A stretch of DNA of 64,000 bases from Bradyrhizobium prioriisuperbiae (GTDB lineage Bacteria > Pseudomonadota > Alphaproteobacteria > Rhizobiales > Xanthobacteraceae). Under the pieces are notes generated by a model. That model was not told where the DNA came from. It saw only the letters and a program-made list of their open reading frames with translations, and did no database searches. Positions 16,530 to 24,865 of this stretch are shown piece after piece. The stretch is from NCBI RefSeq assembly GCF_032397745.1, contig NZ_CP135921.1:186001-250000 (forward strand), given 5' to 3'. The position numbers were made by a program, and so were the translations under genes. Within the stretch, counting starts at the first letter, position 1; every line of letters starts with the position of its first letter.

Positions 16530-17609
16530 ATGGCCAAACGCTGGACCGTTGCGGTGATCGGATGCGGCATCGGCCGCAGCCATATCGAAGAGGGTTACGC
16601 CTGCCTGCCCGCGCAGTTCGAGGTGCGGGCGCTGTGCGACCTCAACCAGGAGCGGCTTGCCACCGTCGGCGACGAATTCTCCGTGCCCCGCCGCACCACC
16701 TCGTTCGATGAAGTGCTGGCGATGGCCGACATCGACATCGTCGATATCGCGACTCCGCCCGGACTGCACTTCTCGCAGACCAAAGCCGCGCTCGCCGCCG
16801 GCAAGCAAGTTGTGTGCGAAAAGCCTCTGGTCGGCTCGCTCGCCGAGGTCGATCAACTCGCGGCAATCGAGGCTAGCGCCAGGGGGCGCCTGATGCCGAT
16901 CTTCCAGTACCGCTACGGCGACGGCCTGCAGAAAGCCAAGCGTATCGTCGAGCTCGGTCTCGCCGGCAAGCCGTATCTCGCAACCATTGAGACCGCCTGG
17001 CAGCGCGGTGCAAAATACTATGCGGTGCCGTGGCGCGGCCGTTGGGAAACCGAACTCGGCGGCGCGCTGTTGACCCACGCCATCCACGCCCACGACATGC
17101 TCAGCTGCCTGATGGGCGATATCGCCTCGGTGTTCGCGCGCACCGCCACCCGCATCAACAATATCGAGGTCGAGGACTGCGCGGTGGCCAGCCTGCAGAT
17201 GACAAGCGGCGCGCTGGCGTCGCTCAGTATCACACTGGGGTCGGCCAAAGAGATCAGCCGGCTGCGGCTGTGCTTTGAGCACGTCACCTTCGAGAGTTCG
17301 CTTGCGCCCTATGCCCCCGGCGACGATCCCTGGCAGATCATCCCAACGTCGCCCGAAGCGGGGGCGCGTTTCGCGGCCGCACTCGAAGGCTGGTCCCACG
17401 TGCCGTCGCGCTTCGAAGGGCTGATGGCGGCCTATCACCGCGCGCTGGAGAGCGGTGGGCCTTTGCCGGTGACGCTGGCCGATGCGTGGCGGTCGCTGGA
17501 GCTGATCACAGCGCTCTATCATTCCGCTGAGACGGGCGAGCCTGTGCAACTGCCGATTGCAGCCTATCATCCGAAATATCGGGGATGGCGACCGCTGGAT
17601 CGTTCCTGA
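16530..17609 (+). CDS. Gfo/Idh/MocA-family oxidoreductase (second copy)
   Basis: Protein of 359 residues with TVAVIGCGIGRSHIEEGY as the dinucleotide-binding start, VVCEKPLVGSLAEV as the canonical EKP motif near residue 95, and GGALLTHAIHAHDMLSCLMG as the catalytic segment near residue 175. It is last in the sugar operon, 22 bp after the first oxidoreductase gene. Its TGA abuts the stop codon of a convergent small gene with no spacing (the junction reads TGATCA). The cofactor is NAD or NADP; the substrate is presumably the carbohydrate taken up by the preceding ABC system. Confidence 0.87.
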   Translation: MAKRWTVAVIGCGIGRSHIEEGYACLPAQFEVRALCDLNQERLATVGDEFSVPRRTTSFDEVLAMADIDIVDIATPPGLHFSQTKAALAAGKQVVCEKPLVGSLAEVDQLAAIEASARGRLMPIFQYRYGDGLQKAKRIVELGLAGKPYLATIETAWQRGAKYYAVPWRGRWETELGGALLTHAIHAHDMLSCLMGDIASVFARTATRINNIEVEDCAVASLQMTSGALASLSITLGSAKEISRLRLCFEHVTFESSLAPYAPGDDPWQIIPTSPEAGARFAAALEGWSHVPSRFEGLMAAYHRALESGGPLPVTLADAWRSLELITALYHSAETGEPVQLPIAAYHPKYRGWRPLDRS

Positions 17610-17855
17610 TCATTCCTGCGGCGCGCGCGTTTTTCCCGGAGCCGGATTATCTCCGGCATCTGATTGCATGCTCGGACTTTTCACGGTGACATTCGGAACG
17701 GCACCCGAGGCAAGCTGACGGCCGTTCGCCGGCGGCACGACGGCCTCGCGAACGATCTGGCGCGCCAGTTCTTCGTCGTCCACCAGCAGCACCGGCTCGC
17801 CAGCGACGCAGACGACCCAACCGACTTCGCTGCGCAGAATGGTGTAGTCCGACAT
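17610..17855 (-). CDS. small hypothetical protein, 81 aa
   Basis: The protein starts MSDYTILRSEVGWVVCVAGE and continues PVLLVDDEELARQIVREAVV. It has a beta-hairpin followed by a helix, then an unstructured proline-rich tail (ending NPAPGKTRAPQE). No named domain is recognised. The gene converges on the oxidoreductase gene with no intergenic bases. The upstream region (17856-18114) is A/T-richer and holds no other recognisable gene. Moderately likely to be real, since the N-terminal half looks like folded protein. Confidence 0.5.
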   Translation of the reverse strand: MSDYTILRSEVGWVVCVAGEPVLLVDDEELARQIVREAVVPPANGRQLASGAVPNVTVKSPSMQSDAGDNPAPGKTRAPQE

Positions 17856-18114
17856 TGCAGGACCGAAACGTGTCGTGTGAAACCAAACATATTGCCTAAA
17901 AAGCTCGATACATTTGAACCCCGCGCGTTAACACTTGGTGCGGCGAATTGTTGGAATCCCGTTACATCTCTGTTAACGCGATCGCCGAAAGTCGTCCCTA
18001 TGTTACCGTGCCTGGTCCGCAAGTGCCCGAAGGTGCGGGCTTTTCCGGCCACAACACCCGCAGTGCGCTGCAACGCTCCATCTCAACATTAATCTGTGGA
18101 TCGCCCAATCGACC

Positions 18115-19083
18115 TCAGAGCGGCGCCGGCGGAACCAGCCTGGCGAGCCTCGGCAGCCGATCACGCCACAGCGCGCAAGCACGCTGATACGGCGACAGAT
18201 CTGCGACGAGATTCGCGACCTGGTCGCGAGACAACACGCTGCGTTCGCAGAAGAACGGGCGAAGCGGCCGGTGCGAGATGTAATTATAGAACACGGCACA
18301 GCGGTCGCGTGAGATGGCCGGTCGTCCGCGATGATAATGCGTGGCGAGATCGCTGAAGATCACGGTGCCAGCCGGTCCCACACAGCTGGTGATATCGCCA
18401 TCGCGGAGCGTCCCCAGTTTTGTCTCGAGCGTCTCCTGCGTGAGCACGGGATAACCGGAGCCCGACATGATCTCGCCGTCCGGAAAACGCCGATGCAGAA
18501 TCTCCAGCGGCCCGCCGTCGATATCGACATCATTGAAATAGACTGCGACCTTGAGCATGCGCCGATCCTCGATATCGCGATGCCATCGGCGCGCTCCGCT
18601 CTGCCGTCCATCGGCCACGGTGTAGAAAATATTGATCCCGTCGTATCCCACCGGCAATCCGAGATAGGTCTCGGCGATCTGCAGAAGCCGTTCGTTGAGA
18701 CCCCATCTGAAGATATCAGAGTGGCTGATCACCTCCTGAGCATTGGCCTGAACGGTATACTGATGTCGAAGCTCACCTCTGGCAGAACGGTCGGCATAGA
18801 CGTCCTTAAGCTGCTTCCCCGACGCAAACAGCTTATCCGAGCCGGACAGACCAAGCGCGCCCAGCGACGTGATGAAGACCCCGTCTCGCTCCAGGCTGGC
18901 CACAATTTCGGCATCCATTGCCGAGAGTTTTGGCAGCTTCGCTTTATATCTGCTCTTCGCCTGCTCATACGCGGCGGAAAGGCGATCTTCCACCATGGAG
19001 ATATTGATGAGCCGCGATGCCCATTGCGCAGGCAAGCCGCGCATGCGCCTGGCAACTCTCTTGTGTAGAAGCGTCTGATTCAA
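18115..19083 (-). CDS. phytanoyl-CoA dioxygenase-family protein (Fe(II)/2-oxoglutarate)
   Basis: A 322-residue protein whose core matches the PhyH family of non-haem iron dioxygenases. ARRWHRDIEDRRMLKVAVYF carries the HxD half of the facial triad near residue 170, and the distal iron His is probably in DLATHYHRGRP near residue 250, followed by the Arg-containing segment RDRCAVFYNY that would hold 2-oxoglutarate. Bacterial members hydroxylate small metabolites, lipids or antibiotics. It stands alone on the minus strand between a small hypothetical gene and an acyl-CoA ligase, with no obvious partner, and its base composition is somewhat less G/C-rich than its neighbours. Substrate unknown. Confidence 0.78.
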   Translation of the reverse strand: MNQTLLHKRVARRMRGLPAQWASRLINISMVEDRLSAAYEQAKSRYKAKLPKLSAMDAEIVASLERDGVFITSLGALGLSGSDKLFASGKQLKDVYADRSARGELRHQYTVQANAQEVISHSDIFRWGLNERLLQIAETYLGLPVGYDGINIFYTVADGRQSGARRWHRDIEDRRMLKVAVYFNDVDIDGGPLEILHRRFPDGEIMSGSGYPVLTQETLETKLGTLRDGDITSCVGPAGTVIFSDLATHYHRGRPAISRDRCAVFYNYISHRPLRPFFCERSVLSRDQVANLVADLSPYQRACALWRDRLPRLARLVPPAPL

Positions 19084-19283
19084 GATGTCGTCCCCGATCG
19101 TTTCGAAACCATCGTTCGATACTACATGGGGGCAAATATGGTGGCATTGAGCCGACCATCATCGTTCGCGATAAGAATTATTCTTGGACAGCGCCAGCCG
19201 GCACGACCGCAAGATATCTTCATGCGCCGTCACGGACCGCAACAAATTACCGGACTGTCAGCGACCTTTGACAACAAGCGGCC

Positions 19284-20834
19284 TCAAATCCGCCGGCCCG
19301 CCCGCTCCCAATACGGATCCCGCAGCCGTCGCTTGAAGATCTTACCAGAGTCCTCGCGCGGCAGTTCGGTCCTGATCTCGATATGCTTGGGCACCTTGTA
19401 GTCGGCGAGTTGCGTCTTGAGATGGGTCCGCACCGCGGCGAGGTCGAGAGAAACACCGCCCTGCGGCTCGATCACGGCGATGAGCGCCTCGCCGAACTCC
19501 TCGTCCGGAATGCCGAACACCGCGCAGTCGTGCACGCCGGGATAACCGTGCAGCACGGCCTCGATTTCGGCGGGATAGATGTTGACGCCACCAGAGATCA
19601 CCATGTCGCGCTTGCGGTCGCTGATGAAGACATAGCCCTCGTCGTCGATGTAACCGACGTCGCCGGAGGTGATGAAACCATCGCGATCGATCTCGGCGCG
19701 CTTCTCCGGCCTGTTGTGATAGGTGAAATCCGCACTCGCCGGGATGCGCGAATAGATTTCGCCGATCTGCCCCGGCGGCAGGATGTCGCCGGCCTCGCTC
19801 AGGAAACGCAGCTCGGCGCCGGGTGAGATCCGGCCCACCGTGCCCGGCTTCTTCAAGGCGTCCTGCGGCGTCGCAAACGTCACCGCGCCGGATTCCGTGC
19901 TGCCGTAGAATTCATAGATCACCGGCCCCCACCAGTCGATCATCGCGCGTTTGACCTCGGCCGGACAGGGCGCGGCAGCATGGATGACGTGGCGGAGCGA
20001 GGACATATCGTATGCCGCACGCACCGTCTCCGGCAGTTTCATCAATCGGATGAACATGGTCGGCACCATGAAAATGATGTCGATCTTTTCGTCCTGCACG
20101 ATGCGCAAGAATTCCTCGGCATCGAACCGCGGCATCAGCACCAGCGCATCGCATTCCCGCCCGGCGCGAATGCCGTAGGCATTCGGCGCGGAGTGATAGA
20201 GGGGCCCCGGCAACAGCGCGCGTCCCTGCGGCCTGATGCCGTAAATCATCGCACGCATCCGATTGGTGTAAGCGAGCTGTTCGGGCGTCGGTGCCGCCCG
20301 GCGTACGCCCTTGGGATGGCCGGTGGTGCCGGAGGTATAGATCATGTTCGGTGGCGGCGGCAGCTCGGGACCGTCATACGGCCTCTGACGTGCCATCCAG
20401 TCGTCGAGATCGATGGCGCCCACCGGTAGCTCCAGCCCGCCCGGCTCGATCCGGTAACTCGCCACGACCTCCGGCGGCGGCGGCACGCCCAGTATCGTCA
20501 CTCCGTCCGGGATGGCGCCGCGCATCTTGTGCAGCAAGTCGCTATGGCCGATCAGCACATGGGAGCCGGAATCGCCGATGACATAGGCGATTTCCTCCGG
20601 CTTGAAGTGCCAGTTCACCGGCACACCATAACCACCCAGCATGATGATGGCATACACCGCCTCGAGAAAGGCAATGTCGTTGCGCATCAACACGCAGACG
20701 CTGTCGCCCTGTTTGACTCCCAGCGATTGCAGGCCGCCCGCGATCAGGCGAGCCCGCTCAGCGACATCCGTCGTGCTGCGGCAACGGTCGCCACTAATAA
20801 TTCCCATGGAGGGGGCTTTGGATGAGACAGTCAT
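19284..20834 (-). CDS. acyl-CoA synthetase (AMP-forming)
   Basis: Encodes about 516 residues of the ANL superfamily. The phosphate-binding loop is YTSGTTGHPKGVRR (near residue 165), the aromatic/adenine segment IYEFYGSTESGAV (near 310), the hinge region ITSGDVGYIDDEGYVFISDR (near 410), and the C-terminal catalytic lysine lies in EDSGKIFKRRL. It would activate a fatty, cyclic or aromatic acid to its CoA thioester in the cytoplasm. The start is taken at ATG 20834; a TTG lies one codon earlier and no strong ribosome-binding site is visible. It follows the five-gene acyl-CoA operon on the same strand but is separated from it by a large palindromic repeat, so it may have its own transcript. Confidence 0.88.
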   Translation of the reverse strand: MTVSSKAPSMGIISGDRCRSTTDVAERARLIAGGLQSLGVKQGDSVCVLMRNDIAFLEAVYAIIMLGGYGVPVNWHFKPEEIAYVIGDSGSHVLIGHSDLLHKMRGAIPDGVTILGVPPPPEVVASYRIEPGGLELPVGAIDLDDWMARQRPYDGPELPPPPNMIYTSGTTGHPKGVRRAAPTPEQLAYTNRMRAMIYGIRPQGRALLPGPLYHSAPNAYGIRAGRECDALVLMPRFDAEEFLRIVQDEKIDIIFMVPTMFIRLMKLPETVRAAYDMSSLRHVIHAAAPCPAEVKRAMIDWWGPVIYEFYGSTESGAVTFATPQDALKKPGTVGRISPGAELRFLSEAGDILPPGQIGEIYSRIPASADFTYHNRPEKRAEIDRDGFITSGDVGYIDDEGYVFISDRKRDMVISGGVNIYPAEIEAVLHGYPGVHDCAVFGIPDEEFGEALIAVIEPQGGVSLDLAAVRTHLKTQLADYKVPKHIEIRTELPREDSGKIFKRRLRDPYWERAGRRI

Positions 20835-20851
20835 CAAGCAAATTCCAGTCA

Positions 20852-20931
20852 GTAGCCCGGATGAGCGCAGCGATATCCGGGATCAGTTTCTGTGTGTCTG
20901 CCCCGGATGTCGCTCCGCTCATCCGGGCTAC
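20852..20931. repeat. 80-bp palindromic repeat with perfect 16-bp arms
   Basis: GTAGCCCGGATGAGCG (20852-20867) is exactly complementary to CGCTCATCCGGGCTAC (20916-20931), with further partial pairing inside (GATATCCGGG against CCCCGGATG). It lies between two minus-strand acyl-CoA ligase genes, where the long hairpin could end or process the transcript. The motif belongs to a repeat family widespread in Bradyrhizobium-type genomes (from general knowledge). Confidence 0.85.
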
Positions 20932-20950
20932 GATCGTCACGATCGGGTAT

Positions 20951-22519
20951 TCAGTTCACCCGCCGCTCCCGGCCGGCCCAGAACGGTTCGCGCAGTTCGC
21001 GGCGCAGGATCTTGCCGGTGCCGTTGCGCGGCAGCGCCGGAATGAAGTCGACGCTTTTGGGCACCTTGTAGCCGGCGATGCGGGTGCGGGCATGAGCGAT
21101 GATGTCGTCGGCCGTCACCTCGGCGCCCGGCTTACGCACCACCATCGCCTTCACGGCTTCGCCCCATGTGTCGTCGGGCACGCCGATCACCGCAACCTCG
21201 GCCACCGCCGGATGCCCGAAGATCGCGTTCTCCACTTCGGCGGGATAGATGTTCTCCGCGCCTGATATGATCATGTCCTTGATCCGGTCGTGCACGTAGA
21301 CATAGCCGTCCGCGTCCATGTAGCCGGCATCTCCCGTGCGCAGCCAGTTGTCCGCGCTCAAGGTCGACGCCGTCGCCTCCGGCAGCTTCCAGTATCCCAC
21401 CATGTTGGCAGTCGAGCGTGTCGCGATCTCGCCGACTTCGCCTGGCGGCAACGGCCTGCCCTCCGCATCCAGGATCGCGAGCTCAACGCCGGGCACCGCC
21501 TTGCCGGCGGACCGCAGCCGCGGCGAGCCATCGAGGGTATGGTCCTCCGGCGGCAGCACCACGATGGTGCCGGTAGTTTCCGTCATGCCGTACATCTGCA
21601 CAAAGCCGCAGCCGAACACCTCCATGCATTCCCTGAGGAGATCGACCGGAATTGGCGACGCGCCGTACAGCAGGTATTTCAGCCGCGAATAGTCGATCTG
21701 CCGGGCACGCGGGTGGCGCACCACGAATTGCATCGCCGCCGGCACCATGAACAGCTTGGAGATCCGGTCATTGACGAAATAGTCGAGCACCTTCGACGGA
21801 TCGAATTCGCGCGCCACCACGCCCTTGGCGCCGGAATGCAGCCCGACGATGCCCCAGCCGGTGCCGCCGATATGAAACACCGGCATCGCCACCAGCGACA
21901 CATCGTCCGCAGTCCAGACATTCCAGGGCGGCAGTTCGCCGGATTGCTCGTCGCGACGATCGACCAGATTGCGATGGCTGAGCATCGCTCCCTTGGGATG
22001 GCCGGTAGTCCCCGAGGTATAGAGCTGCAGCGCCACGTCCGTGAGCTGCGGCTGAAATGTGGGAGCCGCATCATTCTCGGCGTCGCGCCAGGCCTCATAC
22101 GCCGGCCACTCCGCAGCGTTGCCCTCCATCGCCACCAGCAGCGGCGCCGACGTGAGCGTTGACATAAACGCCCGCACCACATCGACGAACTCCGCGCCGA
22201 CGAGCAGCGCCTTCGCCTCGGCATTGTCGATGATGTAGACCATCTCCGGCGGCGCCAGTCGCCAGTTCACCGGCGACATCACCACGCCGATTTTCATGGC
22301 CCCGAGCAGCAGCTCGAAATAGTGGTCGCTGTTCTTGCCGACATAGGCGATGCGATCGCCAGCCTTGAGCCCCGCTGCGGCGAGCGCGTGAGCCGCCTTG
22401 TTGCTGTTGCGCTCGAACTGCGCATAGCTGGTCTCGCGTCCCTCGAACGTGAACGCCACCGCATCGCCGCGCTGCTCGGCATGGCCGCGCACCACATCCA
22501 CCAGCGTTGAACCGGTCAT
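20951..22519 (-). CDS. acyl-CoA synthetase (AMP-forming)
   Basis: A 522-residue ANL-superfamily ligase. YTSGTTGHPKGAMLSHRNLV is the phosphate loop, FVQMYGMTETTGTIV the adenine-binding segment, LRTGDAGYMDADGYVYVHDR the hinge and RNGTGKILRREL the C-terminal lysine motif. The start is ATG 22519, whose A is shared with the TGA of the upstream acyl-CoA dehydrogenase gene (TGATG), so translation is coupled; a longer frame upstream is just the antisense shadow of that gene. It is the last gene of the operon ECH-ACAD-ACAD-ligase and presumably supplies the acyl-CoA that the two dehydrogenases oxidise. Confidence 0.88.
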   Translation of the reverse strand: MTGSTLVDVVRGHAEQRGDAVAFTFEGRETSYAQFERNSNKAAHALAAAGLKAGDRIAYVGKNSDHYFELLLGAMKIGVVMSPVNWRLAPPEMVYIIDNAEAKALLVGAEFVDVVRAFMSTLTSAPLLVAMEGNAAEWPAYEAWRDAENDAAPTFQPQLTDVALQLYTSGTTGHPKGAMLSHRNLVDRRDEQSGELPPWNVWTADDVSLVAMPVFHIGGTGWGIVGLHSGAKGVVAREFDPSKVLDYFVNDRISKLFMVPAAMQFVVRHPRARQIDYSRLKYLLYGASPIPVDLLRECMEVFGCGFVQMYGMTETTGTIVVLPPEDHTLDGSPRLRSAGKAVPGVELAILDAEGRPLPPGEVGEIATRSTANMVGYWKLPEATASTLSADNWLRTGDAGYMDADGYVYVHDRIKDMIISGAENIYPAEVENAIFGHPAVAEVAVIGVPDDTWGEAVKAMVVRKPGAEVTADDIIAHARTRIAGYKVPKSVDFIPALPRNGTGKILRRELREPFWAGRERRVN

Positions 22520-23715
22520 CACAACCCCAGCATGTTCTTGGCAATGATGTCGCGCTGCACCTCCGAGGTGCCACCAAAGATGGTGTAGGCGCGGCGATTG
22601 AGATAGTCCGGCACGATGGTCAGTTCGTCTTCCGGAATCCCCGCGGGCTCGTTCAGCGCATAAAGCGGCCGCATCGGCTCCCAATAGAGCGCGTCATAAC
22701 CGATCACGTCGACGCCGAGCCGGGTCATCGCCTGCTGGATTTCACTGCCGCGCAGCTTCAGCAGCGAGGATACCGCGCCGGGGTTCTGCCCGGTCTGCAG
22801 ATCGGACGTGATGCGCAGCTCGATCATGTCGAGTGTATCGATATCGACATCAAGTTCGGCCAGCCGGCGCGCGATGTCAGGATCGTCGATCGCCCGCCCG
22901 GTCTGTTCGGAATGTGCAAGCCGCGCCACATGGTCGAACCGCGCGCGCAGCCGCGCCGCGGTCATCCCGCCGCCACGCTCGAACTCCAGCAGATACTTGC
23001 CGTAGGTCCAGCCTTTATTTTCTTCGCCGACCAGGTCGCTCACCGGCACCCGCACATCGTCGAAAAACACCTGGTTGACTTCATGATCGCCGCCGATGGT
23101 CTTGATCGGGCGAATCGTGATCCCAGGCAGTTTCATGTCGATCAGCAGGAAGCTGATGCCCTCCTGCTTGCGCGGCGTGTCGGCGGTGCGCACCAATGCG
23201 AACATGCGGTTGGCATGATGGGCGTGGGTCGTCCAGATCTTGGTGCCGTTGACCACATAGTGGTCGCCGTCGCGCACGGCGCGCGTCTTCAGCGACGCCA
23301 GATCGGAGCCGGATCCCGGCTCGGAATAGCCCTGGCACCAGTAATCCTCGCCCGAGAGCATGCGCGGCAGATAGTACGCTTTCTGAGCGTCGCTGCCGAA
23401 GCCGATGATCACCGGCCCGACCATGCGTACACCCATCGGCGACAATGACGGCGCGCCGGCACGGGCACACTCGGTCTCGAAAATCCAGCGCTGCGCCGGC
23501 GACCAGCCGGTGCCGCCATATTGCGTCGACCAGGCCGGCGCGACCCAGCCGCGCGCATGCAACACGCGCTGCCAGGGGCCTGAAATCTCCGGCTCGGAGA
23601 ACACCGACGGCGTCAGCGCCTGGCCGCGCGCCAGTGCCGGCGTCAGGTTTGCAGCCAGGAAAGCTCTGACCTCGTCCTGAAAGGCGCGATCTTCCGGCGT
23701 GAACGACAATTCCAT
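22519..23715 (-). CDS. acyl-CoA dehydrogenase
   Basis: This 398-residue flavoenzyme has the standard family features: YSEPGSGSDLASLKTRA (FAD-binding signature near residue 130), WTTHAHHANRMFALVRT, and the C-terminal FGGTSEVQRDIIAKNMLGL. It introduces a 2,3-double bond into an acyl-CoA. Together with the dissimilar dehydrogenase encoded 12 bp upstream, it may form a heteromeric alpha2beta2 enzyme, as known for paired ACADs acting on steroid side chains, dicarboxylates or bulky acyl groups. It overlaps the following ligase gene by one base. Confidence 0.9.
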   Translation of the reverse strand: MELSFTPEDRAFQDEVRAFLAANLTPALARGQALTPSVFSEPEISGPWQRVLHARGWVAPAWSTQYGGTGWSPAQRWIFETECARAGAPSLSPMGVRMVGPVIIGFGSDAQKAYYLPRMLSGEDYWCQGYSEPGSGSDLASLKTRAVRDGDHYVVNGTKIWTTHAHHANRMFALVRTADTPRKQEGISFLLIDMKLPGITIRPIKTIGGDHEVNQVFFDDVRVPVSDLVGEENKGWTYGKYLLEFERGGGMTAARLRARFDHVARLAHSEQTGRAIDDPDIARRLAELDVDIDTLDMIELRITSDLQTGQNPGAVSSLLKLRGSEIQQAMTRLGVDVIGYDALYWEPMRPLYALNEPAGIPEDELTIVPDYLNRRAYTIFGGTSEVQRDIIAKNMLGL

Positions 23716-23727
23716 GATCCGCTCCGT

Positions 23728-24861
23728 TTACGCTGCTTGCTCGGGCACATCGGTCAGCGCCAGGCGCCGACGGTAGTGATAGGCGGAACCGCCGAACAGC
23801 GTGTCGAACATCAGCACGCGGCGCAGATAGAGCCCGATGTCGAGTTCGTCGGTGACGCCCATGGCGCCGTGCAACTGCACCGCCTGCTCGGCCACGAACC
23901 GCGCGCAGGTGCCCACCTTGGCCTTGGCGCCGGAGGCGGCACGACCGCGCGCCCGTGGCTCCGCCTCGGCCTGCAGTGTCGCCACCCGCGTGATGGCCCG
24001 CGCTTCTTCGCAAGCCATCGCCATGTCGGCCAGGCGATGCCGCACCACCTGGTTGGCCGACAGCGGCCGGCCGAACTGCTCGCGCATCTTGGTATAGTCG
24101 ACGGTCGCCCGCAGCAGATAATCCATCATGCCGACAGCCTCCGCACACAGCGCCGCCAGCGCCCGGTCGACCACAGCCTCGAGCGCGGGCCGCGCGTCCG
24201 CGGCCTGCCCGAGCCGGGCATCCGCCGGCAGTTTCACACGCGACAGCGTGAGCACACCGGCACGTCCGCCGCCAAGCCGGGCGTGCTCACGCATTTCCGC
24301 CCCCTTGATGCCGGCCGGCACCAGGAACAGCCCAAGACCGCTGTCGGTGTTTGCGCTGACAATCCATTGTTGCGCCGATGGCCCGTCAAGCACCGCGAGT
24401 TTGCGGCCATCGAGGATCCAGCCGTCTCCGGACGCGTCGGCACGGGTTTCGATGGCGCTGAGGTCGAAACGTCCACCGCGCTCGGCATAGGCAAACGCGA
24501 GGCGAAGATCGCCCGATGCGACCTGCGGCAGCAGCGCGGCCTGTTGCGCCTCGCTGCCGGCTTCCGCGATCAGCCCGGCGCCGAGCACGACGGTGGAGAG
24601 ATAGGGCGACAGCGCGAGGCCGTGCCCGAATGCCTCCATCAGGATGGCGATGTCAGTCGCACTGCCGTCGAGGCCCCCGTAACGCTCCGCAATCGGCAGC
24701 GCCAACCACCCAAGCTCGGCGTAACGTGCCCACAACGCCCCGCTTTCGTCGGCTGTGGACGCCGCGATGCGACGGCGCTCCTCGATCGAGAATGTGTCAG
24801 CGATAAAACGTTCGGCGCTGTCGCGCAGCAGGCGCTGTTCTTCGGTCAATGCCAGGTTCAT
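23728..24861 (-). CDS. acyl-CoA dehydrogenase (second, divergent subunit)
   Basis: A 377-residue acyl-CoA dehydrogenase starting MNLALTEEQRLLRDSAERFI. It has the family's overall pattern (LGWLALPIAERYGGLDGSAT, GRPLSANQVVRHRLADMAMA, AVQLHGAMGVTDELDIGLYL). The middle FAD loop reads AYAERGGRFDLSAIETRA, quite unlike the YSEPGSGSDLAS of its neighbour, and the C-terminus lacks GGTSEVQ. This asymmetry fits a partner subunit of a heteromeric dehydrogenase rather than a second independent enzyme. The ATG at 24861 lies four bases after the stop of the hydratase gene; a longer upstream frame overlaps that gene and is rejected. Confidence 0.88.
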   Translation of the reverse strand: MNLALTEEQRLLRDSAERFIADTFSIEERRRIAASTADESGALWARYAELGWLALPIAERYGGLDGSATDIAILMEAFGHGLALSPYLSTVVLGAGLIAEAGSEAQQAALLPQVASGDLRLAFAYAERGGRFDLSAIETRADASGDGWILDGRKLAVLDGPSAQQWIVSANTDSGLGLFLVPAGIKGAEMREHARLGGGRAGVLTLSRVKLPADARLGQAADARPALEAVVDRALAALCAEAVGMMDYLLRATVDYTKMREQFGRPLSANQVVRHRLADMAMACEEARAITRVATLQAEAEPRARGRAASGAKAKVGTCARFVAEQAVQLHGAMGVTDELDIGLYLRRVLMFDTLFGGSAYHYRRRLALTDVPEQAA

Positions 24862-24865
24862 CGGT

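Noticed and set aside
17607..17612. TGATCA shared at the junction of convergent genes (also at 26374-26379)
   Set aside because: Two convergent gene pairs end in abutting TGA codons forming TGATCA. It is a curiosity of compact packing, without sign of a function.
23081..24148. A 355-codon minus-strand frame across two acyl-CoA dehydrogenase genes
   Set aside because: Out of frame with both dehydrogenases and made mostly of Arg, Gly and Ala; it crosses the real start and stop between the two genes.
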